Assembly (NCBI RefSeq): GCF_937616625.2
Contig: NC_065572.1
Coordinates: 43,551,653 to 43,615,652 of the forward strand
From: Mercurialis annua
Taxonomy: Eukaryota; Streptophyta; Magnoliopsida; Malpighiales; Euphorbiaceae
Reading direction: 5' to 3'
Length of the DNA stretch: 64,000 nt
How positions within the stretch are numbered: the first letter of the stretch is position 1; every line of letters starts with the position of its first letter. The position numbers and the translations under genes are program-made. Below are positions 62,101 through 64,000 of this stretch, in pieces. The notes beneath the pieces were generated by a model. The model was given only the letters and a program-made list of their open reading frames with translations, was not told where the DNA came from and made no database searches.

Positions 62101-63040
62101 CTAAAAAGAGAAAACGTTTGGATTTTTTCATAACGCTAGTAAACGTTTGGCTTATATTGCTAGAAAGGTTATGTTTTGATTTGCTTCTTAACGTTTGTAA
62201 ATGTTTGGCTTAAATCGCTAAAATGGGGAAACGTTTGCAATTGTTTAATAACGTTTTAAACGTTTGGCCTAAATCGCTAAAATGGGGAAACGTTTGCATT
62301 TGTTTCGTAACGTTTGTAAATGTTTGGATTAAATCGCTAAAAAGGTGAAACGTACGGATTTGTTTCGTAGCGTTTTAAACGTTTGGTTTTGTTTCATAAC
62401 CTTTGTAAATGTTTGGCTTAAGTCGCTAAAAAGGTGATATGTTTGGATTTGTTTCGTAATGTTTTAAACGTTTGGTTTTATTTCGTAACGTTTGGATTTG
62501 TTTCGTAACATTTGTAAACGTTCGGCTTAAATCGCTAAAACGGTGTAACGTTCGGATTTGTTTCGTAACGTTTGTAAACGTTAGGAAACTAAACCAAACG
62601 TTTAGATAGTTATGAAACAAATCCAAATGTTTCACCTTTTTAGCGATTTAAACCAAACGTTTACAAAATGTTATGAAACAAAACCAAATGTTTCCCCTTT
62701 TTAGCGATTTAAGCACAACGTTTACAAACGTTACGAAACGAATCAAAACGATTCACCTTTTTAGCAATTTAAACCAAACGTTTACAAACATTATGAAACA
62801 AATCCGAACGTTTCCCCTTTATAAAGATTTAAGCCAAACGTTTACAAACATTAGGAAACAAATCCAAACGTTTCATCTTTTTAGCGATTTAAGCCAAGCG
62901 TTTACAAACGTTACGAAACAAATCAACCATTTAACCTTTATAGTGATTGAAGCCAAACGTTTACCAATGTTACGAAATATATCCAAACGCTTCGAAACAA
63001 ATCCAAATGTTTAAAACATTACGAAACAAATCCAAATGTT
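59104..63040. repeat. 1.46-1.52-kb higher-order repeat containing an inversion
   Basis: Units start near 59104, 60562 and 62080 at a shared variant, GATAACGTTTG, followed by GCTAAAAAGAGAAAACG. The first two span a forward half, a reverse half (59662-60200 and 61118-61718) and a forward return. The third is seen at least to the end of its reverse part at 63040. The inversion is therefore part of the repeating unit and was amplified with it. Confidence 0.8.
61099..61134. repeat. Perfect 17-bp fold-back at an orientation switch
   Basis: TTTGTTTCGTAACGTTT, two bases, then AAACGTTACGAAACAAA: perfect 17-bp arms with a 2-base centre. It forms where forward monomers meet reverse ones. The switch at 59662 carries a similar, shorter version. 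Confidence 0.95.
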
Positions 63041-64000
63041 TTGTAACGTTTGTAAATGTTCGGCTTCAATCGCTAAAAAGGTGAAACGTTTGGATTTGTT
63101 TTATAACGTTTGTAAACGTTTGGCTTAAATCGCTAAAAAGGGGAAACGTTTGGATTTGTTGCGTAACGTTTGTAAAAGTTTGGCTTAAATCGCTAAAAAG
63201 GTGAAACGTTTGGATTTGTTCCGTAACATTTGTAAACGTTTGGCTTGAATCGCTAAAAAAGGTGAAACGTTTGGTTTTGTTTCATAACGTTTGTAAACGT
63301 TTGGTTTTGTTTCGTAACGTCTGTACATGTTTAGCTTAAATCGCTCAAATAGGTGAAACGTTTGGTTTTATTTCATAAAGTTTGTAAACGTTTGGATTGA
63401 ATCGCTGAAACGTTTGGATTTGTTTCATAATGTTTGTAACCGTTCGGCTTAAATCGCTAAAAAGGTGAAACGTTTGGATTTATTTTGTAACGTTTGTAAA
63501 TGTTTGGCTTAATTTGTTAAAAAGGTGAAACGCTTGGATTTGTTTCGTAAGGTTTTTAAACGTTTGGCTTAAATCGTTATAAAGGTGAAATGTTTAGTTT
63601 TGTTTCATAACGTTTGTAAACATTTGGCCTAAATTGATATAAAGGTGAAATACTTGGATTTGTTTCATAACATTTATAAACATTTGGTTTTGTTTCGTAA
63701 CGTTTGTAAATGTTTGGCTTAAATCGCCAAAAAGTTGAAACGTTTGGATTTGCTTCGTATGATTTTAAACGTTTGGATTTATTTCGAAACATTTGTAAAC
63801 GTTTGGTTTCAATCACTAAAAAAGGTGAAACGGTTGGATTTGTATAGTGTCGTTAGTAATCGTTTGGCTTAAATTGCTAAAAAGGTGAAACGTTTGGATT
63901 TGTTTCGTAACGATTGTAAAAGTTTTGCTTGAATTGCTAAAAAGGAGAAACTTTTTGATTTGTTTTGTAACGTTTGTAAACATTTGGCTTCAATTGCTAA

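Larger units (their letters stand above)
56699..64000. repeat. 60-bp satellite array, block 4 (mixed orientation)
   Basis: The satellite resumes at the target-site copy AAACA and runs to the end of the window. Reverse-oriented stretches lie near 56699-57238, 57345-57674, 58691-58902, 59662-60200, 61118-61718 and 62581-63040; the rest is forward. No gene is seen. Confidence 0.96.

Overview
This window looks like nuclear heterochromatin from a flowering plant. I find no protein-coding gene, rRNA or tRNA in it. The evidence is about 39 kb of one AT-rich 60-bp tandem satellite, interrupted by long terminal repeat (LTR) retrotransposon material with plant-type features: LTRs bounded by TG and CA, 5-bp target-site duplications, and primer-binding sites matching the 3' end of initiator methionine tRNA. 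Species cannot be named from the sequence. The satellite beside Ty3/gypsy-like elements suggests pericentromeric or knob-like DNA, but this is inference.

Layout: 1-25221 satellite; 25222-27660 a solo LTR in minus orientation (element A); 27661-33260 satellite of mixed orientation; 33261-45465 a solo LTR (element D) split by a complete, very young element (element B, 35373-44667); 45466-45933 a 468-bp remnant of satellite; 45934-56698 a second complete element (element C); 56699-64000 satellite of mixed orientation. Target-site duplications are perfect for B (TTTCG), C (AAACA) and D (AGGTC) and 4 of 5 for A.

The satellite has several levels. The 60-bp monomer is two diverged 30-bp halves, each opening with AAACGTTTGG. 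Monomers form higher-order repeats of about 1783 bp (1264-6560), 1.06 kb nested in about 3.65 kb (7349-14784), 2.2 kb (16680-19700), 2.88 kb (28760-32980) and 1.46-1.52 kb (59104-63040). Many blocks are inverted, giving fold-back junctions. Monomer variation is concentrated at CpG sites, as expected from methylated-cytosine decay.

Elements B and C have LTRs of 2.5 and 3.15 kb, a primer-binding site and a polypurine tract. Their 4.2-4.5 kb internal regions lack any recognisable gag, protease, reverse transcriptase, RNase H or integrase. They look like large non-autonomous derivatives (LARD type) that would need proteins from a relative elsewhere.

The most interesting signal is shared among the otherwise diverged LTRs of A, B, C and D. 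They carry a double hairpin whose first stem shows compensatory changes, a conserved block ending in a pyrimidine/CAG motif, CACG..CGTG-type palindromes in A, B and C, and a perfect 11-bp inverted repeat around a TATA-like motif in A and B. These are candidate conserved cis-acting RNA or promoter modules of a non-autonomous retrotransposon lineage.
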